Positions 54,121-62,988 of a stretch of 64,000 nucleotides of DNA are shown one piece after another. The translations under genes and the position numbers were made by a program. Source of the stretch: an uncultured Ectothiorhodospiraceae bacterium (lineage in GTDB: Bacteria; Pseudomonadota; Gammaproteobacteria; UBA6429; Thiohalophilaceae); assembly GCA_947259575.1 (NCBI GenBank), contig CAMYMU010000037.1:64001-128000 (forward strand), in the 5' to 3' direction. Below the pieces are notes generated by a model. It saw nothing but the letters and a program-made list of their open reading frames with translations, was not told the origin of the DNA and did not search any database. Position 1 is the stretch's first letter. Every line of letters begins with the position of its first letter.

Positions 54121-54933
54121 ATGACAGATTCAACAGCGCATTCAGCAAGTAACGATACGCCCCTCATTATTGCCGGTAAGGAATATCACTCCCGCTTGCT
54201 GGTGGGTTCCGGTAAGTACAAGGATTTAGAAGAGACCCGTCTTGCCACCGAGGCAAGTGGAGCAGAAATCATCACTGTCGCAGTGCGCCGTAGCAATATA
54301 GGCCAGAATCCCGATGAACCCAATTTGCTGGACGCGATTCCGCCTGAGAAATATACGATTTTGCCCAACACCGCCGGCTGCTTTAATGCCAAGGATGCCG
54401 TGCGCACCTGTAAGCTGGCACGAGAATTACTGGACGGCCATGACTTGGTCAAACTAGAAGTTTTGGGCGATGAGAAGACCCTGTTCCCCGACATCAAGCA
54501 GACCCTGGTTGCCGCTGAGGAGCTCATCAAGGATGGTTTTAAGGTCATGGTCTACACCACAGATGACCTGATTATCGCTAAGGAGCTAGAGGCCATGGGC
54601 TGTGTCGCGGTGATGCCGCTAGCTGCCCCCATCGGCTCAGGCCTGGGGGTACGCAATCCTTACAATATTCGCTTTATCGTCGAGGAGTTGAACGTCCCCG
54701 TACTGGTCGATGCCGGTGTGGGTACCGCCTCAGATGCCGCCATTGCCATGGAGCTGGGTTGTGCCGGGGTATTGATGAACACAGCCATTGCCGCAGCGCA
54801 GAATCCTATCCTGATGGCCTCGGCTATGAAGAAAGCCATAGAGGCAGGACGCGAGGCATTTCTTGCGGGGCGGATGCCGAGGAAACAATACGCCTCAGCT
54901 TCTTCTCCCCTCGACGGCACATTTTTTTCTTAA
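54121..54933 (+). CDS. thiG: Thiazole synthase ThiG
   Basis: The 270-residue protein has the TIM-barrel signatures [63 protein letters not shown] and [12 protein letters not shown]. It forms the thiamine thiazole from deoxyxylulose phosphate and ThiS thiocarboxylate. A 106-nt gap separates it from thiS. Confidence 0.97.
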   Translation: MTDSTAHSASNDTPLIIAGKEYHSRLLVGSGKYKDLEETRLATEASGAEIITVAVRRSNIGQNPDEPNLLDAIPPEKYTILPNTAGCFNAKDAVRTCKLARELLDGHDLVKLEVLGDEKTLFPDIKQTLVAAEELIKDGFKVMVYTTDDLIIAKELEAMGCVAVMPLAAPIGSGLGVRNPYNIRFIVEELNVPVLVDAGVGTASDAAIAMELGCAGVLMNTAIAAAQNPILMASAMKKAIEAGREAFLAGRMPRKQYASASSPLDGTFFS

Positions 54934-54940
54934 GGCCCTG

Positions 54941-55038
54941 AAGCGGTGTTGCCGACGTTAAAAAGAAACTCGAAATGCTCATTTACTTGCTTGTAAACTC
55001 CGCTTTCTCGTTTCTTTTTGCCTTGGCACCATCCGCTT
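54941..55038. repeat. Structured palindromic element
   Basis: Nested arms: AAGCGG/CCGCTT outermost (54941-54946, 55033-55038), AAAAAGAAAC/GTTTCTTTTT (54960-54969, 55010-55019) and TTTAC/GTAAA (54982-54986, 54993-54997). The middle arm ends in T5, so it may terminate thiG. The nested form also looks like a dispersed intergenic repeat. Confidence 0.5.
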
Positions 55039-55082
55039 GATGTCCTTAAGAAACATGCATTTCTCAAATCTGCGTGTTTTAT

Positions 55083-55775
55083 ATGCCTGAAGAAAAATAC
55101 CTACGTAAGATTCGCAGTTTCGTCCGCCGTGAAGGACGTCTGACGAAGGGCCAGCAGCGGGCGCTGGATGAGCTGTTTCCAGTTTATGGTCTGGCCCCAG
55201 CTCAGGGTGAAGTCCTTAATTTCCAGGACATTTTTGCTAACGACCATCCCGTGCATCTTGAGATCGGATTTGGTAACGGTAAGACGTTAACGCATATGGC
55301 CGCTAATAACCCTGACACCAATTATATTGGAATTGAAGTGCATCGGCCCGGGGTCGGGAATGCTTTGCTACAGGTTGAAGAGCAGTCACTGAACAATGTA
55401 CGCGTCATATGCGAAGATGCAGTTGAGGTAATCAATCAGCACATCCCGGATCAAAGCCTGTCCGCGATCTACATCTTTTTCCCCGATCCCTGGCACAAGA
55501 AACGGCATCATAAACGCCGCATCATACAACCGAGTTTTGTCGAACAACTCCAGCAAAAGCTACAAGCTAATGGGATCTTGCACTACGCAACAGACTGGGA
55601 AGACTATGCGCAACACATGATGGCCGTCATGCAGCCGATAGAAGGCTTTACGAATTTAGCGGGTAGCGGAAATTTTAGTGAACGTCCAGATTACCGACCG
55701 ATTACCAAATTTGAACAGCGTGGTTTAAGGCTTGGACATGGGGTGTGGGATTTGATTTTTAAGAAGGTTTCTTAA
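55083..55775 (+). CDS. trmB: tRNA (guanine-N7)-methyltransferase TrmB
   Basis: About 230 residues from the ATG at 55083 (a GTG at 55074 is also in frame). It has RRIRSFVRR-type N-terminus (KIRSFVRREGRLTKGQ), the SAM site LEIGFGNGKTL, GIEVHRPGVG and FFPDPWHKKRHHKRRI. These are TrmB signatures. It forms m7G46 in tRNA. Confidence 0.95.
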   Translation: MPEEKYLRKIRSFVRREGRLTKGQQRALDELFPVYGLAPAQGEVLNFQDIFANDHPVHLEIGFGNGKTLTHMAANNPDTNYIGIEVHRPGVGNALLQVEEQSLNNVRVICEDAVEVINQHIPDQSLSAIYIFFPDPWHKKRHHKRRIIQPSFVEQLQQKLQANGILHYATDWEDYAQHMMAVMQPIEGFTNLAGSGNFSERPDYRPITKFEQRGLRLGHGVWDLIFKKVS

Positions 55776-55778
55776 AAG

Positions 55779-55821
55779 GGTTTTGTCATTCCCGTGACGA
55801 CGGGAATAAAAGATCAAAACC
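55779..55821. terminator. Hairpin between trmB and crp
   Basis: ATTCCCGT/ACGGGAAT (55788-55795 with 55800-55807) nested in outer arms GGTTTTG/CAAAACC (55779-55785, 55815-55821). It separates convergent genes and resembles a dispersed TCATTCCCG-type repeat. Confidence 0.55.
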
Positions 55822-56504
55822 TAATTGGGATAATGTTCCTGAATACTATCATGCACCACTATATCCATCCCTTTGGCGGCGACCAGTCCTTTTTGTTGCA
55901 TGTTTTTAAGTACACGTCCGACGGTCTCTCGTTTACATCCGACGATGCGGGCTATTTCCTGTCGTGAGATATGTAGTTGCATGCCGTCGGGGTGTGTTTT
56001 GGCATCGGGTTCTGTGCAGAGTTCGGTGAGTGTTCTGGCAATGCGACCTGATACGTCCATGAAGGCGAGGCGGGTGACGCGTCGGCTGGTTTGCAGTAGA
56101 CGTTGTGAAAGTTGGATACCGACTGCCGTGAGTATCTGGGCGTGTTCATTCTTTAGATCGGTGTTGAAGAGCTCGCGCAATTTAGTGTATTCGATTTCGG
56201 CGAGGACGCAGGCGGATCGTGCGCGGATATTGGCAGTGCGTTGTTCAGTTCTGTAGAACAGGCCCATTTCACCAATGAAGTCACCGGTGTTCAGGTAGGC
56301 CAGAATAATTTCGTTACCGTCTTCATCACTGTCGATTACTGAGGCGGATCCGTCGACAAGATAGTAAAGTCGATCGGCTGCGCCACCGGCTTTTAGAATC
56401 AAGCCTTTTTTGGGGATTTTGCGTGTGCTGCAGTGCGTCAAAAAGCGCTGTATAGCTTCGTCGTTAATGATTGCGACTTCTTCGTGATTTTGAGCTTTGT
56501 GCAT
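55821..56504 (-). CDS. crp: Crp/Vfr-like cAMP-responsive regulator
   Basis: About 227 residues from the ATG at 56504 (AAGG upstream). The cyclic-nucleotide domain has GEMGLFYRTEQRTANIRA, close to the E. coli/Vfr cAMP pocket (GELGLF...RSAWVRA). The HTH is ISRQEIARIVGCKRETVGRVLK, with the Crp/Vfr consensus. It lacks the N-terminal Cys cluster of FNR, so it would not read the FNR-like box at 6.7 kb. Confidence 0.88.
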   Translation of the reverse strand: MHKAQNHEEVAIINDEAIQRFLTHCSTRKIPKKGLILKAGGAADRLYYLVDGSASVIDSDEDGNEIILAYLNTGDFIGEMGLFYRTEQRTANIRARSACVLAEIEYTKLRELFNTDLKNEHAQILTAVGIQLSQRLLQTSRRVTRLAFMDVSGRIARTLTELCTEPDAKTHPDGMQLHISRQEIARIVGCKRETVGRVLKNMQQKGLVAAKGMDIVVHDSIQEHYPN

Positions 56505-56668
56505 AGTGCCTTCGTTTTTTTTTGGAGAAGGATATTTAGTAAATCCCATCATCCTTGCTAGCATCAAGGATGTGCTGTGCCCCTCCATTCTTTGCATCTG
56601 GGGGCATGCTCATATTGATATCGGCAAATGCCGGATTCGCTTTAAGATCAATTAGCTAAAAAGGGGGG

Positions 56669-57568
56669 CTATTGGGCGGGCCATAACCAGGCCGCGCCGC
56701 GAACCCCACTGGAATCGCCATGTTGCGGGGCGACCAGGCGGGTGCTGACGTGATCGGAGAATATATAGTCTGTCCAAAGTGTAGGCACATTCTGGTAGAG
56801 GCGAGTGACGTTAGAGAGCCCACCACCGAGGACGATAACATGGGGATCAATGACATTGATGACGCTGGCGAGGGCTCGGGCCATACGGTCTTCATAGTCT
56901 GCCATGGCTTTTTCAGCGCGTGGCTCACCAGCATCCAGCTGAGCAATGATGTCCTGAGCGCGTTCTGCTTTGCCCCCTGCAGCGATATAGTGTCTGGTCA
57001 GGCCGGTGCCGGATAGGAAGGTTTCGATACAACCATTCTGACCACAGTAGCAGCTCAAACCAGGGCGTTCATCATCACGCGGCCAGGGTAGCGGATTGTG
57101 GCCCCATTCACCGCCGATGGCATTGGCCCCAGTGACGACCTGTTTGTTTATACAAATGCCACCACCCGTGCCGGTACCGATGATGACCCCAAATACGACC
57201 TCGGCATCTTTTGCTGCACCGTCAGTTGCTTCTGAGACCGTGAAACAATTGGCATCGTTGCTGATGCGTATCGGGCGCGCCAGTTTTTGTTCGAGATCTT
57301 TTTCCAGTGGTTCACCTATCAACCAGGTTGAATTGGCATTCTTTACCAAACCTGTTGCCGGCGAGATGGCACCGGGGATACCCATACCAACGCTGCCAGT
57401 TTGCGTTGTTTGTTGCTCCAGGTAAGTGACGACATCGTGAATAGCTTGTAAGGTACCAGGGTAGTCATCACGTGGTGTCGGAATACGGTGGCGTAATAAT
57501 TCTTTGCCATCTTCGGCCAGGGCAATACCCTCTATTTTTGTTCCACCCAGATCTATACCAATGCGCAT
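56669..57568 (-). CDS. ROK-family sugar kinase (fructokinase-like)
   Basis: The 299-residue protein begins MRIGIDLGGTKIEG (phosphate loop). It has a central zinc-binding site (GHNPLPW... then CYCGQNGCIETFLSG) and DPHVIVLGGGLSN near the C-terminus. This suits Mak/NagK-type ROK kinases; the substrate (fructose, glucose or GlcNAc) is not decided by the sequence. It lies two nucleotides after the cupin gene. Confidence 0.87.
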   Translation of the reverse strand: MRIGIDLGGTKIEGIALAEDGKELLRHRIPTPRDDYPGTLQAIHDVVTYLEQQTTQTGSVGMGIPGAISPATGLVKNANSTWLIGEPLEKDLEQKLARPIRISNDANCFTVSEATDGAAKDAEVVFGVIIGTGTGGGICINKQVVTGANAIGGEWGHNPLPWPRDDERPGLSCYCGQNGCIETFLSGTGLTRHYIAAGGKAERAQDIIAQLDAGEPRAEKAMADYEDRMARALASVINVIDPHVIVLGGGLSNVTRLYQNVPTLWTDYIFSDHVSTRLVAPQHGDSSGVRGAAWLWPAQ

Positions 57569-57570
57569 CT

Positions 57571-57927
57571 TTATAATAATTCCGTGTCATCATGTGAATA
57601 TGCTGGCGAACAGCAACATAAGATATGTAAATCTTCTGCGGTCGTGTTTTGGATACAGTGGGCGGTGCCCGGTAAAATGCAAATACTATCACCGGGATTA
57701 ACTTCAAACTGCTGTTCGCCTAAGGTCATGATGCCATGACCCTGAGTAATATAATAAAGCTCTTCACTCTGTTGGTGTTTGTGCAACGCCGTGGTTTTGC
57801 CTGCTGGGACGATGGCCTCGGCAAGGCTTTGATTCTTATTGCTATGAGTATCAGGATGCATCAGCTCTTTAATGAATGAGCCATCTTTTGTCTCATAACT
57901 TGTGATTTCCTGATAACGTGTGCGCAT
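57571..57927 (-). CDS. Cupin-domain protein
   Basis: The 118-residue single-domain protein has the cupin motifs ALHKHQQSEELYYITQGHGIM (metal-binding His-x-His and Glu) and PGTAHCIQNTT. This type (mannose-6-phosphate isomerase-like) binds a metal; the substrate is unknown. It overlaps the upstream gene's stop by one base and may act on sugars with the kinase downstream. Confidence 0.8.
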   Translation of the reverse strand: MRTRYQEITSYETKDGSFIKELMHPDTHSNKNQSLAEAIVPAGKTTALHKHQQSEELYYITQGHGIMTLGEQQFEVNPGDSICILPGTAHCIQNTTAEDLHILCCCSPAYSHDDTELL

Positions 57928-58394
57928 TAGTGAGTGGTCCTGAACTGAAGAGTAACTGGCTTTTTCGATAGAGGTAAGGCAACGATCATGTGAGGTTGGG
58001 TTATCATCATGATCCGGTTGCTACCTGGCTTAGGACGAGTAAGTGCAACGTAAACTTGTATGGTTTTTTCCTGCTCAATAATTTTTTCAATCGTAATGGC
58101 ATAACCACCGGTGCGTTGTTCACCCATGAAGGTGGCAATGACCATTTCGTTTGTAAAGTCGACCTTCGGGGGTGGCGTGGTATTAAAATTTGCGTGAACA
58201 TTCCAGAACTCAAGATACTCTGTCGTTGTGCGCAGGGTTAAGTATTTTCGTTGCGTTAGACCACTAGTCTGTCCCTGGCTAAGTACCCGGAATTTCAGGT
58301 TGTTATCGGTTACCACTGGTGCCGGTGAACAACCAGAAACAAGTAAGAAGATGACCAGGCCTGATATTAGATAGCTAGGAATTAAATATTTCAT
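57927..58394 (-). CDS. PrcB C-terminal-domain-like lipoprotein
   Basis: The 155-residue protein has a lipoprotein signal (lipobox LVSGC). The mature part has YLTLRTTTEYLEFW, VDFTNEMVIATFMGEQRTGGYAI and a C-terminal HMIVALPLSKKPVTLQF. This is the PrcB C-terminal (PF14343) pattern of proteins of unclear role. It overlaps the upstream Rof-like gene by 4 nt. Confidence 0.7.
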   Translation of the reverse strand: MKYLIPSYLISGLVIFLLVSGCSPAPVVTDNNLKFRVLSQGQTSGLTQRKYLTLRTTTEYLEFWNVHANFNTTPPPKVDFTNEMVIATFMGEQRTGGYAITIEKIIEQEKTIQVYVALTRPKPGSNRIMMITQPHMIVALPLSKKPVTLQFRTTH

Positions 58395-58654
58395 GCCTTT
58401 ATTGCCTCACTGACATTGGACTGTAAAATTTTATCCAGACGGATCTCGTGATGTTCGCCATTCATATTCTTGACGACAAGATACTCTTGATGATCTTTGG
58501 TCTTCAAGTCTAAAGGCGTAACTTTCTCACGATGTTCAATATCTTGTTGATCAAGCCAGCTTAGTTTCAGGTTAAGCTGATGCATGATCGCCAGTTCATA
58601 CTCTGAGTGTAAGCCACACTGGATCGGGAAATAGGGATCGTCTTGCTTGCTCAT
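58391..58654 (-). CDS. Rof-like Rho-binding antiterminator
   Basis: The 87-residue protein shares the Rof pattern: YFPIQCGLHSEYELAIMHQL, EYLVV and EIRLDKI. It compares with Rof's YQPINCDDYDNLELACQHHL, EYLVV and ELRLDKI. Rof binds Rho and blocks termination. It lies within the long minus-strand operon, 23 nt after the CPXCG gene. Confidence 0.75.
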   Translation of the reverse strand: MSKQDDPYFPIQCGLHSEYELAIMHQLNLKLSWLDQQDIEHREKVTPLDLKTKDHQEYLVVKNMNGEHHEIRLDKILQSNVSEAIKA

Positions 58655-58677
58655 TTAATATCACTCGTTATCAGCGC

Positions 58678-58869
58678 TTAATCATTTTCCGTGCGTAGCT
58701 GAACCTGCATTTCTTCGCTTAGTGTATCAAGCTCGATATTAAAAATGATAGGGCGACAACAAATCTGACAGTCCTCTATATACTCCTGGCTACCAGCGCT
58801 GATATCAATAAGTGTGGAAAAAGATTCCCCGCAATAGGGACAGGCAGCCTGGTATTCGTTAATCATCAC
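58678..58869 (-). CDS. CPXCG-motif Cys-rich protein
   Basis: The 63-residue protein has CPYCGES and CQICCRP, the two zinc knuckles of the CPXCG family (PF14255), followed by an acidic C-terminus. The biochemical role is unknown. It overlaps the hemW stop by 11 nt. Confidence 0.85.
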   Translation of the reverse strand: MMINEYQAACPYCGESFSTLIDISAGSQEYIEDCQICCRPIIFNIELDTLSEEMQVQLRTEND

Positions 58870-60031
58870 GGCTTTCTGGTAAAAATAAAGCAGTTAGGTT
58901 GTTCAAGTATTGCAGGCCTGTTTCAGTAGGTTTGATCTGTTTTAGGCCCCAGTCGATCAGGCCTTGTGCTTCTGCCTGTTGCAGCGTTGCTTCTATATAG
59001 GAAATGGGAAGCCCACAACGTTGCTGAAATAACTCGGAGTCCACCCCTTCGACCAGGCGCAGCCCATTGAGAAAAAATTCGAAGGCGGTTTCTGGCTCAC
59101 TCAGTATTTGACTGCCGGCACTACGTTCATCTGCGGTGTTGGCATTAAGATAGTCGCGCGGGTGTTTAACATTCCAGTTGCGTTTAATTTGCTGGTTAGG
59201 GGCATGGGTAATCTTGCCATGTGCGCCGGCACCGATGCCGAGATAGTCCCCGAATTGCCAGTAATTAATATTATGTTCACATTTTTGTCCCGCCTTGGCA
59301 AAGGCCGAGATTTCGTATCGTTCAAAGTCGTTTTTCACTAACAGTTCACGACAGGTTTCTTCAAGGTCAGCGAGTCGATCATCATCGGGCAGTAACGGTG
59401 GATGTTGTTGAAAATAAGTATTGGGTTCGATTGTGAGCTGATAGTGAGACAAGTGTGAGGGCGCCATTGCAAAGGCCATTTGCAGGTCACCTTTTGCTTC
59501 ACCTGTGGTTTGTCCAGGCAGGCCATACATGATATCGATGTTGAGTTGTTCAAAGCCCGCCTTGTGGGCTGCTTCAATGGCTTTTATCGCCTCTTTTGCA
59601 TTGTGAATGCGCCCTAATTGTTGCAGATGTTTGTTATTAAAACTTTGCACACCAATCGACAATCGATTGATGCCAAGCGCACGAAAGTCAGAGAACTTGT
59701 CTTTCTCGAGTGTGCCTGGGTTGGCTTCCAGGGTTATTTCTGTATCGGGTTTAAAATTAAGCCTGGCACGAACTCCGGAGACAAGTTGTTCGAGAGACTC
59801 GGCTGAAAAAAGGCTAGGTGTGCCGCCTCCCATGAAAATACTATTAATGCTACGTCCCCACACCTGGGGAAGTTGTTGATCAAGATCGTCTAACAGGCGG
59901 GAAACATAGTCCTGTTCAGGTACTGACTCTTTGACCGCATGCGAATTAAAATCACAATAGGGACATTTTTTTACGCACCAGGGAAAGTGTATGTAAAGGC
60001 CAAGCGGTGGCAACTCACTGAAGTGCTGCAT
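58859..60031 (-). CDS. hemW: Radical SAM heme chaperone HemW
   Basis: The 390-residue protein has the radical-SAM cluster CVKKCPYC (residues 19-26) followed by DFNSHAV, GGGTPSLF, EANPGTLEKDK, NRLSIGVQSF and YEISAFAK. HemW-type proteins lack the HemN coproporphyrinogen-oxidase residues and deliver heme; that assignment rests on family knowledge. It is a usual neighbour of rdgB and is separated from it here by a protease/FHA pair. Confidence 0.93.
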   Translation of the reverse strand: MQHFSELPPLGLYIHFPWCVKKCPYCDFNSHAVKESVPEQDYVSRLLDDLDQQLPQVWGRSINSIFMGGGTPSLFSAESLEQLVSGVRARLNFKPDTEITLEANPGTLEKDKFSDFRALGINRLSIGVQSFNNKHLQQLGRIHNAKEAIKAIEAAHKAGFEQLNIDIMYGLPGQTTGEAKGDLQMAFAMAPSHLSHYQLTIEPNTYFQQHPPLLPDDDRLADLEETCRELLVKNDFERYEISAFAKAGQKCEHNINYWQFGDYLGIGAGAHGKITHAPNQQIKRNWNVKHPRDYLNANTADERSAGSQILSEPETAFEFFLNGLRLVEGVDSELFQQRCGLPISYIEATLQQAEAQGLIDWGLKQIKPTETGLQYLNNLTALFLPESRDD

Positions 60032-60045
60032 GTGTCGTTATTGTC

Positions 60046-61077
60046 TTATGGGTCGAGTTTTTTATCATCCGGCGCATCTTTGTCTCTATTGTTAGAATCG
60101 TTTTTGTCTTGAGCTGACTTTTTTTCGACAAGCGGTTCGGCAAGTTGAGATGTGTTTGAAAAAAACTGGTCAATGGTTACGGGTTTTTTCATAACAAACA
60201 TGGGTGGCTTCATGGTGCTGGAGTAGACTGGTTGTGATTGATACTGCGGCTCGTTGACATAGACTATCAAATAAGCGACACCAACGATCAGGCTGGTGGC
60301 AATGGCAGAGCTAAGCCGTGTCTTACGTTTGTTAAAATGAGTGCTCTGACGTAAGTGTCCGTAAAGCAGTATATAGGTAAAAGCGATATCAGAGAAAATG
60401 ATGAGCAGATCTGCCAGGCCGCTGATGGGAAAAATAAATTCCAGGTATTCAAAAGCGAGCTCAATAAAATAAAAGCCAGACAGCAACAGACCAACAAAAA
60501 TACCGTGATAGGCAAAATAAAATTTGTGGGTAATGATCTTACTGACGATCGACCAGATAAAGGTCCAGACAATAATAACGATGAATGTTGGTAGCACCGC
60601 ACCTAGTACCTGATTGAAATGTACTTCATGCGTAACCGCAAAATATTGATTGGCGAGTAAGATGCCTGCAGTGAGTGCCCAGATCAGAGGCAAGAACAAG
60701 ACGCTGGTCATTAACAGGTGTAACTCACTGGGTTTACCATGATCAAAGAAGGTTTCTTTAACATCAAAGTCTTCTGAACGAACCCGCACATCGGTATGAC
60801 CAATCCGTATCCGCTGATCTTCTTCAAGTGTCAGGATGTCGTGCCTGACTAATGGATGTAGAGTGAACATGCCATTATCACTGTGTAGATCGGTTGCCAG
60901 GATATGTCCATCGCCATCAAGCATTAACTCAACATGCTCCGGGGAGACATAATTATCATCGATGATGATATCGTTCTTATACGAGCGGCCAATTCTCAGA
61001 GGAAATTTGGTGACCTTATGGCGGTCTTTGACTTTACCAAAGCGATCCAGGATTTCGATAATTAAGGGCGCTTCCAT
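60046..61077 (-). CDS. FHA-domain membrane protein
   Basis: The 343-residue protein has an N-terminal FHA domain (LRIGRSYKNDIIID, SPEHVEL and DLHSDNGMF give the G-R-S, S-x-x-H and N-G phosphothreonine-pocket residues, about residues 27-85). Six or so membrane segments follow (about 135-275) and a charged C-terminus rich in Asp/Lys. It starts inside the end of the protease gene (16-nt overlap), so the two are coupled and probably work together, for instance in a phospho-signal at the membrane. The role is unproven. Confidence 0.8.
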   Translation of the reverse strand: MEAPLIIEILDRFGKVKDRHKVTKFPLRIGRSYKNDIIIDDNYVSPEHVELMLDGDGHILATDLHSDNGMFTLHPLVRHDILTLEEDQRIRIGHTDVRVRSEDFDVKETFFDHGKPSELHLLMTSVLFLPLIWALTAGILLANQYFAVTHEVHFNQVLGAVLPTFIVIIVWTFIWSIVSKIITHKFYFAYHGIFVGLLLSGFYFIELAFEYLEFIFPISGLADLLIIFSDIAFTYILLYGHLRQSTHFNKRKTRLSSAIATSLIVGVAYLIVYVNEPQYQSQPVYSSTMKPPMFVMKKPVTIDQFFSNTSQLAEPLVEKKSAQDKNDSNNRDKDAPDDKKLDP

Positions 61078-62354
61078 ACAAAGCTCCCCAGGTAATGTTT
61101 ACTGAATTTAACGGCATTCTCATAACTGACGCCAGACAGGACTAAGGTGGTGACCAGGCTTTTATCATCTTCGTTTAGTGTCGCTGCGGTGAGCACCATG
61201 TCAAACAGGCCTTCGAATTTTTTATACTGGCGAAGGCAAAACGCTGTTTTAAACTTGATTGCCTTATGTACAACATAGTCGGTCTTACAATCATATTCGG
61301 TAAAGTCATCTTTACTAGTTGGTAATGATGTACTTGGCGCGCCAAAATATGATCCGATCAATTTATAAAACCGGAACTTACCCATATCTTTATCTGTAAA
61401 GTGATAATGGCTATAACGAATCGTGCCCGTATTCAGATAACTATTAATATAAATATTATTCTTAGTCGCGCAATAGTCATTTGATTTACGATAGGGCGCA
61501 CTGCCATCTTTAGAGTCGCCCCAACAGTTTATAAAGTCAGCTAGTTTTGCTGGTACTGTGTACTGGCCAAGCTGTTTGGTTGGGAATGGCTTACTTGCCA
61601 AATCATTCAGGTATTTATTCTGGTTTTTAGTCAATTGCTCACGAATGACATTGAGGAAATTATCAGGTTTTACTTGTTTGGCATCCAATGCAAGCTGACT
61701 AAGAAATTTTTGTGGTACCAGGAAACCAATGCTGTTGCCTGCCGTCGCAACGTTGATACCGATCACGCTACCATCTTCGATAATCGACGGACCGCCACTC
61801 ATGCCCGGGTTGAGCGCGCTGGATAACAGAATGCGTTCATGCATTGTATCCTGAGTAATGCCGTTGTAAGTGCCTTCAACAATCGTCATACCTAGATCGA
61901 GTGGATTGCCCAGGGTGTAAATGCGCACACCTTTACCCAACGACTGCTCGCTTATTTTCAAAAATGGTGTATCAATCGCATCACCATCTAACAGCGCCAA
62001 ATCATGAATGACATCAATATGCAGTAGTTCGGCATCATGCACGGTGCCGTCATTACTCACATATTCAATGCGGTACTGTTTGGGTTCAAACACATGCTTT
62101 GAAATGACGTGGTAGTTAGTTGCGATCGTGCCATTGTTATCGATAAAAAAGCCGCTACCGATAGTCGATTTTGAGTTGGTGGCTTTATCAACGATACGAA
62201 TTTGTAACAGACGGTCCTGATACTGTTTAAAGACCCCTTCTGTTGAGGCTAGACTGGCTGAGGTGTTGGCAAATAGGCATAAGGCTAGCAACACAATATA
62301 TCGGCTAGTTCTGCCGATGACGTTCTGACGCCGGTTGAATATGGAGTACAACAT
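61062..62354 (-). CDS. HtrA-like trypsin-family serine protease
   Basis: The 430-residue protein has a signal sequence (ends SLASTEG), then a trypsin-like domain: GSGFFIDNNGTIATNYHV (His), HDLALLDGD (Asp), LNPGMSGGPS (Ser), so the triad is intact. Residues 245-430 are a C-terminal domain with several Cys and Tyr and no PDZ signature that I can see. It lies 7 nt after rdgB and overlaps the FHA gene. Confidence 0.86.
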   Translation of the reverse strand: MLYSIFNRRQNVIGRTSRYIVLLALCLFANTSASLASTEGVFKQYQDRLLQIRIVDKATNSKSTIGSGFFIDNNGTIATNYHVISKHVFEPKQYRIEYVSNDGTVHDAELLHIDVIHDLALLDGDAIDTPFLKISEQSLGKGVRIYTLGNPLDLGMTIVEGTYNGITQDTMHERILLSSALNPGMSGGPSIIEDGSVIGINVATAGNSIGFLVPQKFLSQLALDAKQVKPDNFLNVIREQLTKNQNKYLNDLASKPFPTKQLGQYTVPAKLADFINCWGDSKDGSAPYRKSNDYCATKNNIYINSYLNTGTIRYSHYHFTDKDMGKFRFYKLIGSYFGAPSTSLPTSKDDFTEYDCKTDYVVHKAIKFKTAFCLRQYKKFEGLFDMVLTAATLNEDDKSLVTTLVLSGVSYENAVKFSKHYLGSFVWKRP

Positions 62355-62361
62355 AACTTAA

Positions 62362-62973
62362 TTAAATGAGCTCCTTGCCAGTTTGTCCAGCCAATTTATC
62401 TATTAGGCATTGTAGCGCTTTTCCACGATGGCTTAATGCATTCTTTTTATCTGCTGGCAACTGCGCAGAGGTGCAGTTTTCGGAGGGGACATAAAAAATC
62501 GGGTCGTAGCCAAACCCATTATCACCCTGAGGCGTCTCGATGATTTGACCTTCCCAGGTTCCTTGGCAGATCAATGGGGTAGGGTCAGTTTCATGCCGCA
62601 TCATAACCATCAAACACTGAAAGCGTGCACTCATCGATGGGTTTTCGATTGCTTTGAGGTCATTGAGGAGTTTGTTTAAATTTTCACTATCAGAGGCTCC
62701 AACTCCGGCATAACGCGCTGAGTAAATACCAGGAGCGCCTTTTAGTGCATCGACCTCGATACCCGAGTCATCGGCTAATGCGGGAAGTCCCGTGTGTTTG
62801 GCCGCATTACGTGCTTTCAGTATTGAGTTTTCAACAAAAGTTAAACCAGTTTCCTCAACTTCTTCGACACCGAACTCAGACTGTGCGACGACTTCAATAT
62901 CCAGCTCGGCGAACAGTTGATTGATTTCACGCACCTTGCCGGGGTTGTTACTGGCTAAGACAATCTTTTTCAT
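62362..62973 (-). CDS. rdgB: XTP/dITP diphosphatase RdgB
   Basis: The 203-residue protein has the Ham1/RdgB signatures LASNNPGKVREI, ALADDSGIEVDAL, PGIYSARYAG, GFGYDPIF and ALSHRGKAL. It clears non-canonical purine triphosphates. It lies 15 nt after rph. Confidence 0.96.
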   Translation of the reverse strand: MKKIVLASNNPGKVREINQLFAELDIEVVAQSEFGVEEVEETGLTFVENSILKARNAAKHTGLPALADDSGIEVDALKGAPGIYSARYAGVGASDSENLNKLLNDLKAIENPSMSARFQCLMVMMRHETDPTPLICQGTWEGQIIETPQGDNGFGYDPIFYVPSENCTSAQLPADKKNALSHRGKALQCLIDKLAGQTGKELI

Positions 62974-62988
62974 TTTGAGACCCTGAAA

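Noticed and set aside
55821..56504. FNR that would bind the box at 6.7 kb
   Set aside because: The protein lacks the FNR Cys cluster and has Crp/Vfr cAMP-pocket and HTH residues.
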